Part shown: positions 15,779 to 24,210 of the stretch, piece after piece
Position numbering within the stretch: the first letter of the stretch is position 1
Layout of the letters: each line of letters opens with the position of its first letter
NCBI RefSeq assembly: GCF_010548305.1
Contig: NZ_JAAGLV010000001.1
Coordinates: 124,001-188,000, forward strand
DNA from: Streptomyces sp. SID13031
Lineage (GTDB): Bacteria; Actinomycetota; Actinomycetes; Propionibacteriales; Kribbellaceae
Length of the DNA: 64,000 bases
Direction: 5' to 3'
The notes under the pieces: model-generated
What the model was told of the DNA's origin: nothing
Seen by the model: the letters and a program-made list of their open reading frames with translations, nothing else
The model's database searches: none
Translations under genes and position numbers: made by a program

Positions 15779-18559
15779 CTACTCGTATTGCAGCGCCTCC
15801 AGGGGGTTCAGGCGGGCCGCTCGGCGGGCCGGCCAGATGGCGGCGAAGATACCGACGACGACCGAGACGATGGCGAAGATGACCAGCTGGCCGGTCGGTA
15901 CGGCGAAGCTCACCTCGTCCAGCCGGGCGGCCAGGAGGGAGGCCAGGCCGAGGCCGAGCAGGATGCCGATCACCGCGCCGATCAGAGCGGTGATCACGCT
16001 CTCGTGGCGGATCATCCGTTTCACCTGTCGCCGGGTCAGGCCGATCGCGCGGAGCATGCCGAGCTCGCGGGTCCGCTCGAACACGGTCAGCACCAGCGTG
16101 TTGACGATGCCGAACAGGCTGACCAGCACCGACAGCGCGAGCAGCACGTAGAGCACGTTCAGCAGGCTCTTGATGCCGTCCGACTGGGCCGCCTTGAACT
16201 GCTCCCGGGTCTGCGCCTTGGCGTTCGGGAAGCTGGACAGCGCGGAATCGAGCGCCGCCGTGTTCGCGGCCGTGACGCCGCCGTCCAGCTTGAGGAAGGT
16301 GAAGATGTTCAACGGCTGCGGGTTCGCCGCGTCGAAGGTCGCCGTCGAGATCGTCACCTGGCCGAACGGCGAACCACCGGCCGGCGGCGTGAAGATGCCC
16401 CGCACGGTCAGCTGCAGGGTGCGGCCCGTGACAGAGGTCATCGCGAACTGCGAGCCGACCTGCAGGTTGTGCTTGGTGGCGTACTCGTCGTCGACGATCG
16501 CTCCGTCGGTGCCCAACGTGCCCAACGTTTCCTGCGAGCCGCTCTTCCAGTCGAAGCTGAGCACGGTCGGCGCCTGACTGTCGACCGCCGTGATCGGGAT
16601 CGTCTCGTCGAACGCCTTGCCCTGCCCGGCGCGCACACTCGACGCCGCCTCGACCCCGGGCACCTTCGCGACCGCGGCCGCGACAGTCGGCGGCAGCGGG
16701 CTGAAGTTGTTCTGGGCCGCGACCGCGTAGTCACCGCTGAAGATCTTGTCGACGGCGTCCTCGAACGGCTTGATGATGCCCGCGCCCAGCGTCGCCACCA
16801 GCGTGACCAGTGCCAGACCGATCATCAGCGCGGCAGCCGTCGAGGCGGTCCGGTGCGGATCGCGCCGGCTGTTCTGCCCGCCGATACCAGTGGCCGGGCG
16901 ATCAGTCAGTACGCCGGGGAACTCCGCCGGCCACTCGGGTTGCCACGAGCTCACGCGTCGTCTCAAGGCCATCGCACTGACGACCACGAGCAGCACCGGA
17001 TTCAGTACTGCGCCCAGTACGAACCCGCCGACCCGCTTGACGCCGGAGCCCGGACCCCAGTACCCGCGCCGCAGAAGCCAATAGGGCAAGGAGAAAAGCG
17101 GCCAGGCAAGGATGGTCAGAACGAGTACCGACCCCCGCGCAACGGGATCGGAAGCAGCTGCCAGCGGACGGACCAATCGCGCGGCGAACAAGGCGATTCC
17201 GACGAAGATCAGCAGTACTCCGACCGCCAGCAAGGTCAGCAGAGTTCCCGTGCTCAGCCCGTCGACGAACAACCCGGCCAGCACGAGCGCGACCCCGACC
17301 AGCGTCAGCAACGCGGCACCGAGTGCGCGGTACCGCTGGAAGCGTCCTGGCGGCAGCTTCGCCCCCTCGCGAACGGCCGCGATCGGCGGCACCCGAGTGG
17401 CTCGCCACGCCGGACGTAGGCTGGCCAGCAAGGTCACCAGAATGCCGACGGCCAGCGCGACGATGACGGTACGGCTGCGGAACACCAAGCCGTTGTTGGG
17501 CAGCGTCAGCCCTGCCGCATCGAAGATCTTGAACAATCCGGTCGCGATCCCGAGGCCGAGGAACAGCCCGGCCACCGCGGCCACCACGCCGGTCAGGAGC
17601 GCTTCGAGCACCACGGTGTTCAGCACCTGACGCCGGGAGGCGCCGAGCGTGCGCAGGGTGGCGAACTCGCGGGTCCGCTGCGCGATCGTGATCGACAGCG
17701 AGTTCGCGATCACGAACGATCCGACGAACAGTGCGATCCCGCCGAACACGAGCAGGAAGGTCCGGAAGAAGGTGAGGAAGCCGCTCGTCCCGGCCGCGTC
17801 CTGCGCGGCCTGATCCTCGGCGGAACGCACTTGAGTGCCTGCCGGCAAAACCTTCTGGACGGCATCGATGAGCTGCTGAGGCGACGTACCGCTCTTGGCC
17901 TTCAACAGGATCTGGTCCAGCTTGCCCGGCTTGTCGAACAGCCGCTGCGCGGTCGGCAACTGGAAGCCGGCCAGCGTCGCGCCACCGATCGACGACACCG
18001 CGCCGAACTCGACCAGCCCGGAGATCCGCATCGGCTGCACCTCGCCACGCGCCTGGACACCGATCGTGTCGCCGGGGGAGAAGCCCTTCTTCGAGGCGGT
18101 CTGGGTGTCGATCACGACCTGGTCCGCGGCCGGCCACTCGCCCTTCACCAGCGCGAGCGTGTTGAACTCCGGCCGGTCCGGATCGATGCTGAAGCCGAGG
18201 TTTGGCGCACCGCCGAAGACGGCCGCCTTGCCGTCCTTGCCGATCAGCTGCGCCTCGCCCGCGACCGCACCGCCGGCCACGCCGACCTCAGGGAGTACAG
18301 AGATCTTCGCCAGCAGCGACTCGTCGAACGGCGGGGCCGGCGCGGTCCCGTCATCCGGTACGTCGAACGCCGGCTTGCCCGTGATCGCCGCGTCGGTGTT
18401 CTTGTAGTTCTCGGAGAAGATCGAGTCGAAGGCGGAGGAGATCGAGTCGGTCAGCACGAAAGTGCCTGAAACCAGCGCCACCCCGAGGACGACGCCGATC
18501 GCGGTCAGCGCCGTGCGCAGCTTGCGGCTGAGCAGGCCGCGCAGCGCGAAGCCGATCAC
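15779..18559 (-). CDS. ABC transporter permease with two FtsX domains
   Basis: A 926-residue inner-membrane permease of the MacB/LolCE type. The N-terminal segment (LLSRKLRTALTAIGVVLGVA LVSG) is a membrane anchor and is followed by a periplasmic MacB-PCD-like domain. An FtsX domain follows (about 270-400: REFATLRTLGASRRQVL). Four further hydrophobic segments sit near 410-530. A second anchor/PCD unit (from about 560) ends with another FtsX domain (RTRELGMLRAIGLTRRQVKR). Its start overlaps the ATPase gene's stop by 4 bases. The pair probably exports a lipid, peptide or antibiotic, or works in envelope remodelling; the substrate is unknown. Confidence 0.9.
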   Translation of the reverse strand: MIGFALRGLLSRKLRTALTAIGVVLGVALVSGTFVLTDSISSAFDSIFSENYKNTDAAITGKPAFDVPDDGTAPAPPFDESLLAKISVLPEVGVAGGAVAGEAQLIGKDGKAAVFGGAPNLGFSIDPDRPEFNTLALVKGEWPAADQVVIDTQTASKKGFSPGDTIGVQARGEVQPMRISGLVEFGAVSSIGGATLAGFQLPTAQRLFDKPGKLDQILLKAKSGTSPQQLIDAVQKVLPAGTQVRSAEDQAAQDAAGTSGFLTFFRTFLLVFGGIALFVGSFVIANSLSITIAQRTREFATLRTLGASRRQVLNTVVLEALLTGVVAAVAGLFLGLGIATGLFKIFDAAGLTLPNNGLVFRSRTVIVALAVGILVTLLASLRPAWRATRVPPIAAVREGAKLPPGRFQRYRALGAALLTLVGVALVLAGLFVDGLSTGTLLTLLAVGVLLIFVGIALFAARLVRPLAAASDPVARGSVLVLTILAWPLFSLPYWLLRRGYWGPGSGVKRVGGFVLGAVLNPVLLVVVSAMALRRRVSSWQPEWPAEFPGVLTDRPATGIGGQNSRRDPHRTASTAAALMIGLALVTLVATLGAGIIKPFEDAVDKIFSGDYAVAAQNNFSPLPPTVAAAVAKVPGVEAASSVRAGQGKAFDETIPITAVDSQAPTVLSFDWKSGSQETLGTLGTDGAIVDDEYATKHNLQVGSQFAMTSVTGRTLQLTVRGIFTPPAGGSPFGQVTISTATFDAANPQPLNIFTFLKLDGGVTAANTAALDSALSSFPNAKAQTREQFKAAQSDGIKSLLNVLYVLLALSVLVSLFGIVNTLVLTVFERTRELGMLRAIGLTRRQVKRMIRHESVITALIGAVIGILLGLGLASLLAARLDEVSFAVPTGQLVIFAIVSVVVGIFAAIWPARRAARLNPLEALQYE

Positions 18560-19293
18560 TGCAGATCCAGTGAGTCGATGATCTGCAGGATCTCGTGCTG
18601 GTCGGTCCGGCCGGTCTCCTTCACGATCTCGCCGTCGGCCAGGTAGAGCACCCGGTCGGCCATCGCGGCCGCCTTGGCGTCATGGGTCACCATCACCGTC
18701 GTCTGCCCGTACTCGTCGACCGAACCACGCATCAGCTGCAGGATCTCGTTGCTCGTCCGCGAGTCGAGGTTGCCGGTCGGCTCGTCGGCGAAGATCACCG
18801 TCGGCCGGGAGACGAGGGCACGGGCGATCGCGACGCGCTGCTGCTGACCGCCGGACAGCTCGGCCGGGCGGTGCGTGAGCCGGTCGGTCAGTCCGACCCG
18901 GGCGACCAGCTCGTCGAAGTACGCCGGATCCGGTTTCTGGCCGGCGATCGTCAACGGGAGCACGATGTTGTCGCGCGCGGTCAGCATCGGCAGCAGGTTG
19001 AAGAACTGGAAGATGAAGCCGATGTGCTTGCGGCGCAGCTTGGTCAGGTCGTCGTCGCCGAGGGTGGTGATCTCGGTGCCGCCGATCTGCACCGACCCCG
19101 AGGTCGGCTTGTCCAGCCCCGCCAGGATGTGCATCAGCGTCGACTTGCCGGAGCCGGACGGTCCCATCACGGCCGTCAGCTGCCCGGCCGTGATCTCCAC
19201 CCCGACCCCGCGCAACGCGTTGACGGCGGTGTCCCCCTCGCCGTATGTGCGAACCAAGTCGTCCGCACGCACGACAGTCGTCTGTCCCTCCAT
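18556..19293 (-). CDS. ABC transporter ATP-binding protein (MacB/LolD type)
   Basis: A 245-residue ATPase: Walker A GPSGSGKST, Q-loop region FIFQFFNLLPMLTA, signature LSGGQQQRVAIARAL, Walker B TVIFADEPTG and H-loop VMVTHDAKAA. GGGAG lies about 8 bases before the ATG at 19293. It couples to the two-FtsX permease just downstream through a 4-base overlap. No membrane-fusion protein gene is adjacent, as usual in Gram-positive bacteria. Confidence 0.93.
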   Translation of the reverse strand: MEGQTTVVRADDLVRTYGEGDTAVNALRGVGVEITAGQLTAVMGPSGSGKSTLMHILAGLDKPTSGSVQIGGTEITTLGDDDLTKLRRKHIGFIFQFFNLLPMLTARDNIVLPLTIAGQKPDPAYFDELVARVGLTDRLTHRPAELSGGQQQRVAIARALVSRPTVIFADEPTGNLDSRTSNEILQLMRGSVDEYGQTTVMVTHDAKAAAMADRVLYLADGEIVKETGRTDQHEILQIIDSLDLQ

Positions 19294-19391
19294 GCCGATC
19301 GGTCTCCCTAGCTGATCAGCGGCCCCCCAGAGCCGTCCGGTAATGCAACGAGTCTGCTCTCGAGAAGGCTGGAGCGACAGGGGGATTCCCC

Positions 19392-19415
19392 CGACCGGAC
19401 CCCGAGATCCGGTCG
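19392..19415 (-). terminator. hairpin downstream of the GH5 gene
   Basis: Arms CGACCGGA and TCCGGTCG (8 bp, perfect) with an 8-base loop start 13 bases past the GH5 stop on the minus strand. A tight GGGGG-ATT-CCCCC palindrome (about 19379-19391) abuts it. The pair probably separates GH5 from the ABC genes. Confidence 0.5.
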
Positions 19416-19427
19416 AGGGAGCGGGGG

Positions 19428-20516
19428 TCAGCGCTTCTTCTGCAGGCCTGCCTTGATGCCCACGCCGAAGCCTGACGGCGTGCCCTTGTAGTCCTTCAGG
19501 AGGGAGGGCTCGTCGGCACAGTCGCTGACCACCCAGCCCCAGGCGAGGTACGAGATGCCGCGGGTGTCGGCCCACTTGGTGAGCTTGTCGCTGAACTTGT
19601 GGCTGCAGTCGCTGTCACCCATCTCGCCGATCACGACCGGTACCTTCGCGGCCACCTTGTCGATCTCGGGCCAGCGTTTCGGATCGTCGTACGGTGAGCC
19701 GAGCGGCTGCCCGTAGATGTGCACCGACGCGACCAGTTGGTTGGCCGGGTCGACCGGCTTGAACTCCAGCCAGCGAGTCAGCGAACCGGCGTACTCCGGG
19801 CCGGGCACCAGGATGACGTTCTTGGCGCCGCTGGACCGCACGGCGAGCACGAGTTCCTGCATGCCGGCCGTGACGAACCCGGTACCGCCGCAGGCGCCGC
19901 CGTCGCGGACACACTTCCAGGCGGCCGTGGTGTCCTGGTTGTCGTCCGGGTACGGCTCGTTGAACAGGTCGAACATGACCGCGGGGTTGTTCTTGAACGT
20001 GGCGGCCACCGAGCGCCAGTACAGCGGCGCGAATGCCCTCGTGGGCATGATGCGCTGGTTGGTCGCCTTCTTCGTGTCGACCTGGGTCCAGTGCGCGTCC
20101 ACGATCACCGGCAGGCCGGCGGTGGTCAGCTTGTTGACCCAGGCGGCGATCGCGTGCCGGTACGTCGAGCCGCGCATGCCGGGCCTGATCTGGGTACTGC
20201 CCAGCCAGCAGGTCTCGTTCAGGGGCACACGTACCGCGGTGACGCCCCAGGCCTTCATGGCCGCGATGGTCGCGTCGGTGGCGGGGGCGTCGAACAGCCC
20301 CGTGCCTTCGGCGCAGGCGTACTGCGCGCCGGAGTGGTTGACGCCGCGCAACTGCACTTTGGCGCCGGTCTGGTCGACGAGCTGGTTCCCGGCCACCCGT
20401 ACGGACAGCGGGACCTTTGCGTCGGCGGGCGGCAGCGTCACGCCCGAGGGTCGGAGTACTACGGTGAGTGTTGCGATTACGGCGACGAACGCCAAGGCGG
20501 CTAGGGCTTTCCGCAC
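19428..20516 (-). CDS. membrane-anchored or secreted GH5-family glycoside hydrolase
   Basis: A 362-residue glycanase of clan GH-A. The N-terminus has one hydrophobic segment (ALAALAFVAVIATLTVVL) acting as signal or anchor. The core shows VQLRGVNHSGAQYAC, VRVPLNETCWL, VIVDAHWTQ, the acid/base Glu in FDLFNEPYPDD and the nucleophile Glu in VVIGEMGDSDC. The likely substrate is a beta-glucan or mannan; the sequence cannot decide. Start GTG 20516 has AAGGAG 9 bases upstream; an in-frame ATG at 20564 lacks one. The gene lies behind a long leader containing a U-tract terminator. Confidence 0.88.
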   Translation of the reverse strand: MRKALAALAFVAVIATLTVVLRPSGVTLPPADAKVPLSVRVAGNQLVDQTGAKVQLRGVNHSGAQYACAEGTGLFDAPATDATIAAMKAWGVTAVRVPLNETCWLGSTQIRPGMRGSTYRHAIAAWVNKLTTAGLPVIVDAHWTQVDTKKATNQRIMPTRAFAPLYWRSVAATFKNNPAVMFDLFNEPYPDDNQDTTAAWKCVRDGGACGGTGFVTAGMQELVLAVRSSGAKNVILVPGPEYAGSLTRWLEFKPVDPANQLVASVHIYGQPLGSPYDDPKRWPEIDKVAAKVPVVIGEMGDSDCSHKFSDKLTKWADTRGISYLAWGWVVSDCADEPSLLKDYKGTPSGFGVGIKAGLQKKR

Positions 20517-20731
20517 TGGGAATTTCTCCTTGTTTCGGTCCCCAGGATTAACAGCTTCGGACACGGCCCCACCTCCGCAACAACCTCCCTATCAGTGGCG
20601 ATCGCCGGGAGGCAAGCTGATGTCGTTTGCTTAAAACCATCGCTTGGATGGACCTTGCGAAGTCACCCGGCCTGTCAGGCGTAAACCGGCGCGAAAAGTT
20701 AACGCTCGAGGTCACGGAAAGATAACAACGC

Positions 20732-20763
20732 AAAAAAACCGGACAGCGCAGAATGCTGACCGG
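20732..20763 (-). terminator. intrinsic terminator with seven-U tract
   Basis: On the minus strand, arms CCGGTCAGC and GCTGTCCGG (one U-U mismatch) enclose a 7-base loop and run straight into TTTTTTT. This is a canonical rho-independent terminator, uncommon in such GC-rich DNA. It lies 213 bases after the stop of the 20977 gene and about 215 bases before the GH5 start, so it ends the upstream transcript or acts as an attenuator. Confidence 0.65.
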
Positions 20764-20976
20764 GTAACAAGGATTGTTGGTGCCGGACCGGGAAGCGCCT
20801 CACGGCGCGAGGCCGCTCGAAGCGGCTATATTTGGGACCCGGGGCTACCGCGGCCCGACACCTTCATCAGTGTAACCGGTGGGCAAACCCCTTGTCCTGT
20901 TGACTTCTCACGCATCGGTTGCCTGATACCACCTTGCTAGTTCGGGCGCAAGTACCGCAACGTAAATCGCGGCGAA
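20764..20976 (-). other. gene-free leader-like region with hairpins
   Basis: The 460-bp stretch 20517-20976 has no credible gene. Read on the minus strand, this part carries a GCCGCT-TCG-AGCGGC hairpin (20812-20826) and an overlapping GCCTC ... GAGGC hairpin (20797-20813), then the U-tract terminator. A further CCATC-CAAGC-GATGG hairpin lies nearer GH5 (about 20636-20650). It could be a structured leader or a small RNA. I could not match it to a known riboswitch class. Confidence 0.3.
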
Positions 20977-21582
20977 CTACCAGAGTTGGCCGACGCGTTC
21001 GGCCCGCGCGGCGGTCTGCAGCTGGTCGGCCATCTCGACCAGCCGGGAGGCCGACCGGACCAGGTCGTGGGTGTCGTCGGCCAGGTGCGCCCGGCCGGTC
21101 GCGACGATCCGCGCGAAGGCGGCTGCGCGATCCAGGGTGGTCGCGAAATCGCCGGTGGCGACACCCCGTAGTACGGCGTCGACCATGTCCCGCACCTCGG
21201 TCGGGCCGGGCGGGTCGGCGACGCCGGCCACCACAGCGTGTACCTCGGCGTACTCGCGGCCGGTCGCGTACTCGCGGGAGACCTCTTCGGCGTTGCCGTG
21301 CACCCAGGAGCGGAGCAGATAGAGCCGCCAAAGGGTGCCGGGCAGCGAGTCCGCCGGCGAGTCGGACCACAGATCCGCCAGCTCGTCGAGACCGTAGTCG
21401 TCGGCCAGTTTGACCACCCGCGCGATCACCTCGGCGTCCTCGCTGGACCGTGCGCCACGCACGAGCAGCTCCGCCGTCCGGTGCGCCACCTCGGCCACCG
21501 CGGCCGGATCGTGCGCGCCAGGCAGCGACTCGAACAACTTGGCACCCGGCAGGATCGGCCGGCGCGGGGTAGGAACGGTCAC
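20977..21582 (-). CDS. conserved actinobacterial protein of unknown function
   Basis: A 201-residue, mostly helical cytosolic protein starting VTVPTPRRPILPGAKLFESL. It contains RTAELLVRGARSSEDAEVIARVVKL and LWSDSPADSLPGTLWRLYLL, segments I recall from conserved actinobacterial proteins sometimes labelled DNA-binding. No HTH is evident to me. GTG 21582 is preferred because the upstream in-frame extension is basic, low-quality sequence antisense to the next gene. Confidence 0.65.
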   Translation of the reverse strand: MTVPTPRRPILPGAKLFESLPGAHDPAAVAEVAHRTAELLVRGARSSEDAEVIARVVKLADDYGLDELADLWSDSPADSLPGTLWRLYLLRSWVHGNAEEVSREYATGREYAEVHAVVAGVADPPGPTEVRDMVDAVLRGVATGDFATTLDRAAAFARIVATGRAHLADDTHDLVRSASRLVEMADQLQTAARAERVGQLW

Positions 21583-21648
21583 CCGCCCATCGTGCCTGAC
21601 CGCCCCCAACTCCGCATTCCGACCCGGCGCAGTCAGTACAGTCGAGAT

Positions 21649-22041
21649 ATGGCGGGTGGAAAAGGCCGGTTGGCCAAGAACGTGGTGAAGTACGGCGTGC
21701 GGTACGGGCCGATGGCGTTCGAGGCCGTCAAGCACGGCCGAGAACCGGCGCAGCAGGCGCTCCAGGCGGCGCTGGCGAAGCGGAACGCGCGGAAGAAGGC
21801 GATCGAGCACGCGCTGACCGTGCGGGACGGCTCACTGCTCAAGGTGATCAAGGACGGGCAGTCGGTCTTCTTCGTTTTCAGCGGGGATGCGATCGTCACC
21901 ACCTATCCGACGGTGCCGCAGTCGGCGTACCCGGAATTGCTGCGGCACGCCGACCTGGATCGCCGGGAGAACGCTCTCGCGCTCGCCGCGAGCAAGCCGA
22001 AGCTGACCGACCGGCTGCCCAAGGTGCGGCGCCGCAAGTAA
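21649..22041 (+). CDS. small basic hypothetical protein
   Basis: A 130-residue Lys/Arg-rich protein starting MAGGKGRLAKNVVKYGVRYG. A helical first half leads to a predicted small beta-sheet (SLLKVIKDGQSVFFVFSGDAIVTTYP). The tail is basic (LPKVRRRK). No signal peptide is seen. It is divergent from the preceding conserved gene. I do not recognise a domain. Confidence 0.6.
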   Translation: MAGGKGRLAKNVVKYGVRYGPMAFEAVKHGREPAQQALQAALAKRNARKKAIEHALTVRDGSLLKVIKDGQSVFFVFSGDAIVTTYPTVPQSAYPELLRHADLDRRENALALAASKPKLTDRLPKVRRRK

Positions 22042-22157
22042 GGGCCGAAAGTGATGGACGCAACTAAGGGTTGACGTCGGTGTAACACGGCGGACCCGGG
22101 GTGGCAACACCTCCCGCGCACAGTGGAAGAACGTTTCCACGAGGGAGGGCGTCACCC

Positions 22158-23144
22158 ATGCTCTGGAAGATCAGGACTGAACTCGCTGACCGGCCCGGTG
22201 CGCTGGCAGAGCTCGCCGCACGCTGTGGTGCGGACGAGATCAACATTCTGAGCCTGGAGGTCTTCACCGCCGAGTCCGGCGCTGTCGACGAGCTCGTCGT
22301 CTCCACCGGCGTCGGCTGGACCGCGGAGAACCTCACCGCCCTGGTCACCGAAGCCGGCTGCACCAGTACTACGGTGCGCCCGTGCCAGGCCGATGTCCTC
22401 CACGACGGCCCGACCCGGTACCTGCGCGCGATACTGCGACTCATCGACGACCCGCTGTCGGTGGATGAGGAGCTGGAGAGCCTGCAGGGGTTCGACGAGT
22501 ACACCCCGGCCGAGTGGGCGCGTGCGGACGTACTGGTCGAGATCGCCGGCCGACTGGCTGAGCGGGAGGTCGGCCCGGTCCAGGAGCCGCCTCGGCCAGG
22601 CAGCGCAGTACCGGAGTTGCGCAAGGCCAGTGTCGAGGATGCTGACGCAGTAGTCGCCATGCATGACCGGTGCTCGTACGAGAGCCGCACCAGGCGGTAC
22701 CACGTCCCCATGCCGAAGCTGACTGCCCGTACTGCGCGCCACCTGTCCGCGCCCGCCGGTGGTGTCTCCATCGTCGCCGCAGCCGGTGAGGCCGTCGTCG
22801 GGATGGCCACGGCCGCCCCCTGGGACGAGCTGGGCGGCACGGCGATGGAGATCGCAGTACTGGTCGAGGATGGCTGGCAGCGGCACGGCCTGGGCTCGCA
22901 GCTGCTGCGCAGGGTGATCCAGGAGGCGCGGGACCTCGGTGCTGACCGCGTGGTCTGCATGGTGCAGCCGGAGAACGACGCGATGCTGCGGACCGTCGAG
23001 GGCCTGCGGATGCGGACCAGGGTGGTGCAGGATAGCGGCCATCTGATGGTGACCGTCGCGCTGTCCGACCAGAGCCTGTCGCATGCGGTGGAACGGCCGT
23101 CGGTGCCCTATCGTCAGACGCGTGCCATCCCTGCCCGGTCGTAA
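22158..23144 (+). CDS. ACT-domain / GNAT acetyltransferase fusion
   Basis: A 328-residue two-part protein. Residues 1 to about 70 form an ACT domain (WKIRTELADRPGALAELAAR, INILSLEVF), a small-molecule-sensing fold. After a linker, residues about 170-310 form a GNAT domain with the acetyl-CoA motif WQRHGLGSQLLRRVI. The combination suggests an acetyltransferase controlled by an amino acid. GGGAGGG precedes ATG 22158. Its stop overlaps the K+ channel start by 23 bases. The substrate is unknown. Confidence 0.8.
   Translation: MLWKIRTELADRPGALAELAARCGADEINILSLEVFTAESGAVDELVVSTGVGWTAENLTALVTEAGCTSTTVRPCQADVLHDGPTRYLRAILRLIDDPLSVDEELESLQGFDEYTPAEWARADVLVEIAGRLAEREVGPVQEPPRPGSAVPELRKASVEDADAVVAMHDRCSYESRTRRYHVPMPKLTARTARHLSAPAGGVSIVAAAGEAVVGMATAAPWDELGGTAMEIAVLVEDGWQRHGLGSQLLRRVIQEARDLGADRVVCMVQPENDAMLRTVEGLRMRTRVVQDSGHLMVTVALSDQSLSHAVERPSVPYRQTRAIPARS
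23109..23114 (+). promoter_or_regulatory. -10 element of a leaderless promoter
   Basis: TATCGT lies 7 bases before GTG 23122, the spacing expected if transcription starts at the first base of the start codon. There is no RBS. This pattern (TANNNT then 6-8 bases then GTG) is common in actinobacteria. No clear -35 is seen. Confidence 0.4.
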
Positions 23145-24192
23145 CCCGCACGGCCTTCTCGTCAACCTGCCCGCGAGCACCCGCTCGCCGGCAGTGGAGT
23201 TGTCTCGGCGGCTGCTGATCGCACTCGGCCTACTGGTGCTGATGGTGCTCATCGTGCTGGTGGACCGTGACGGCTACAGGGACACCTATGACGGCCAGGT
23301 CGGTTTCATCGACAGCATCTACTACGCGACCGTCACGCTCACCACGACCGGGTACGGCGACATCACACCCGTGACGCCGACCGCCCGGCTGGTGAACGCC
23401 TTCATCGTCACGCCGCTGCGGATCGCGTTCCTGGTGGTGCTGGTCGGCACGACTCTGGAAGTCCTGGCGAACGAAGGTCGCCGCATCATGCGCGACTCGC
23501 GATGGAGGAAGCGCATGAAGGACCATGTTGTTGTCGTCGGCTACGGCACCAAAGGCCGCTCGGCGGTGCAGACCCTGATCAGCAACGGCGTCAAGCGCAC
23601 CGACATCGTCGTGATCGATCCACGCGCGACGGCGATCGGTGACGCGGGCAACGATCAGATGGCCGCCTTCCACGGCGACGCGACGAACCGCACGGTACTG
23701 CGCCGCGCGGAGGTGATGACCGCCCGCGAGGTGATCGTCACCACCGATCGCGACGACTCCGCCGTGCTCGTCACCCTCGCCGTCCGCCAGCTCAACCCGA
23801 ACGCGCACATCGTCGTCGCGGTCCGCGAGGAGGACAACGTCCCCCTGCTGCGGCAGAGCGGCGCGGACGCCGTCGTCACCTCGTCCGAGGCAGTCGGCCG
23901 GCTGCTCGGCCTGTCCGCTGTCAGCCCAAACCTGGGCGAGGTGATGGAGGACCTGCTGACCTACGGCGAGGGCCTCGAGGTCGCCGAACGCCCGGTCCTC
24001 GGCCGCGAGGTCGGCAAGGCGCCGTCGTCGGTCCCTGACCGCGTGGTCTCCGTAGTCCGCGACGGCAAGGTCCACCGGTACTACGACTCGTCCGTCTCGG
24101 TCCTCGCCGCCGGCGACAAACTCATCGTCGTCCGCCCAGCCAAGGAAACCCCCTGGGCCGAGCGCCCGGGCGCCGACGACCAGGAAGAGTAA
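23122..24192 (+). CDS. two-TM potassium channel with RCK (TrkA-N) domain
   Basis: A 356-residue channel subunit. TM1 is about residues 27-45 (LLIALGLLVLMVLIVLV). The pore helix leads to the K+ selectivity filter TTTGYGD (about 76-82), then TM2 (RIAFLVVLVGTTLEVLA). Residues from about 132 are a Rossmann RCK domain (HVVVVGYGTKGRSAV, IDPRA, GDATNRTVLRRA), followed by a TrkA-C-like tail (VVSVVRDGKVHRYYD ... LAAGDKLIVV). It gates K+ flux in response to a cytosolic ligand. The start codon at 23122 appears leaderless. Confidence 0.92.
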   Translation: MPSLPGRNPHGLLVNLPASTRSPAVELSRRLLIALGLLVLMVLIVLVDRDGYRDTYDGQVGFIDSIYYATVTLTTTGYGDITPVTPTARLVNAFIVTPLRIAFLVVLVGTTLEVLANEGRRIMRDSRWRKRMKDHVVVVGYGTKGRSAVQTLISNGVKRTDIVVIDPRATAIGDAGNDQMAAFHGDATNRTVLRRAEVMTAREVIVTTDRDDSAVLVTLAVRQLNPNAHIVVAVREEDNVPLLRQSGADAVVTSSEAVGRLLGLSAVSPNLGEVMEDLLTYGEGLEVAERPVLGREVGKAPSSVPDRVVSVVRDGKVHRYYDSSVSVLAAGDKLIVVRPAKETPWAERPGADDQEE

Positions 24193-24210
24193 CCTCGCCC
24201 GCCACGGGGG

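Noticed and set aside
20830..20870. A T-box-like word (GGGGCTACCGCGG) on the plus strand.
   Set aside because: No plus-strand aminoacyl-tRNA synthetase or amino-acid gene follows, and the specifier and antiterminator features are not seen.
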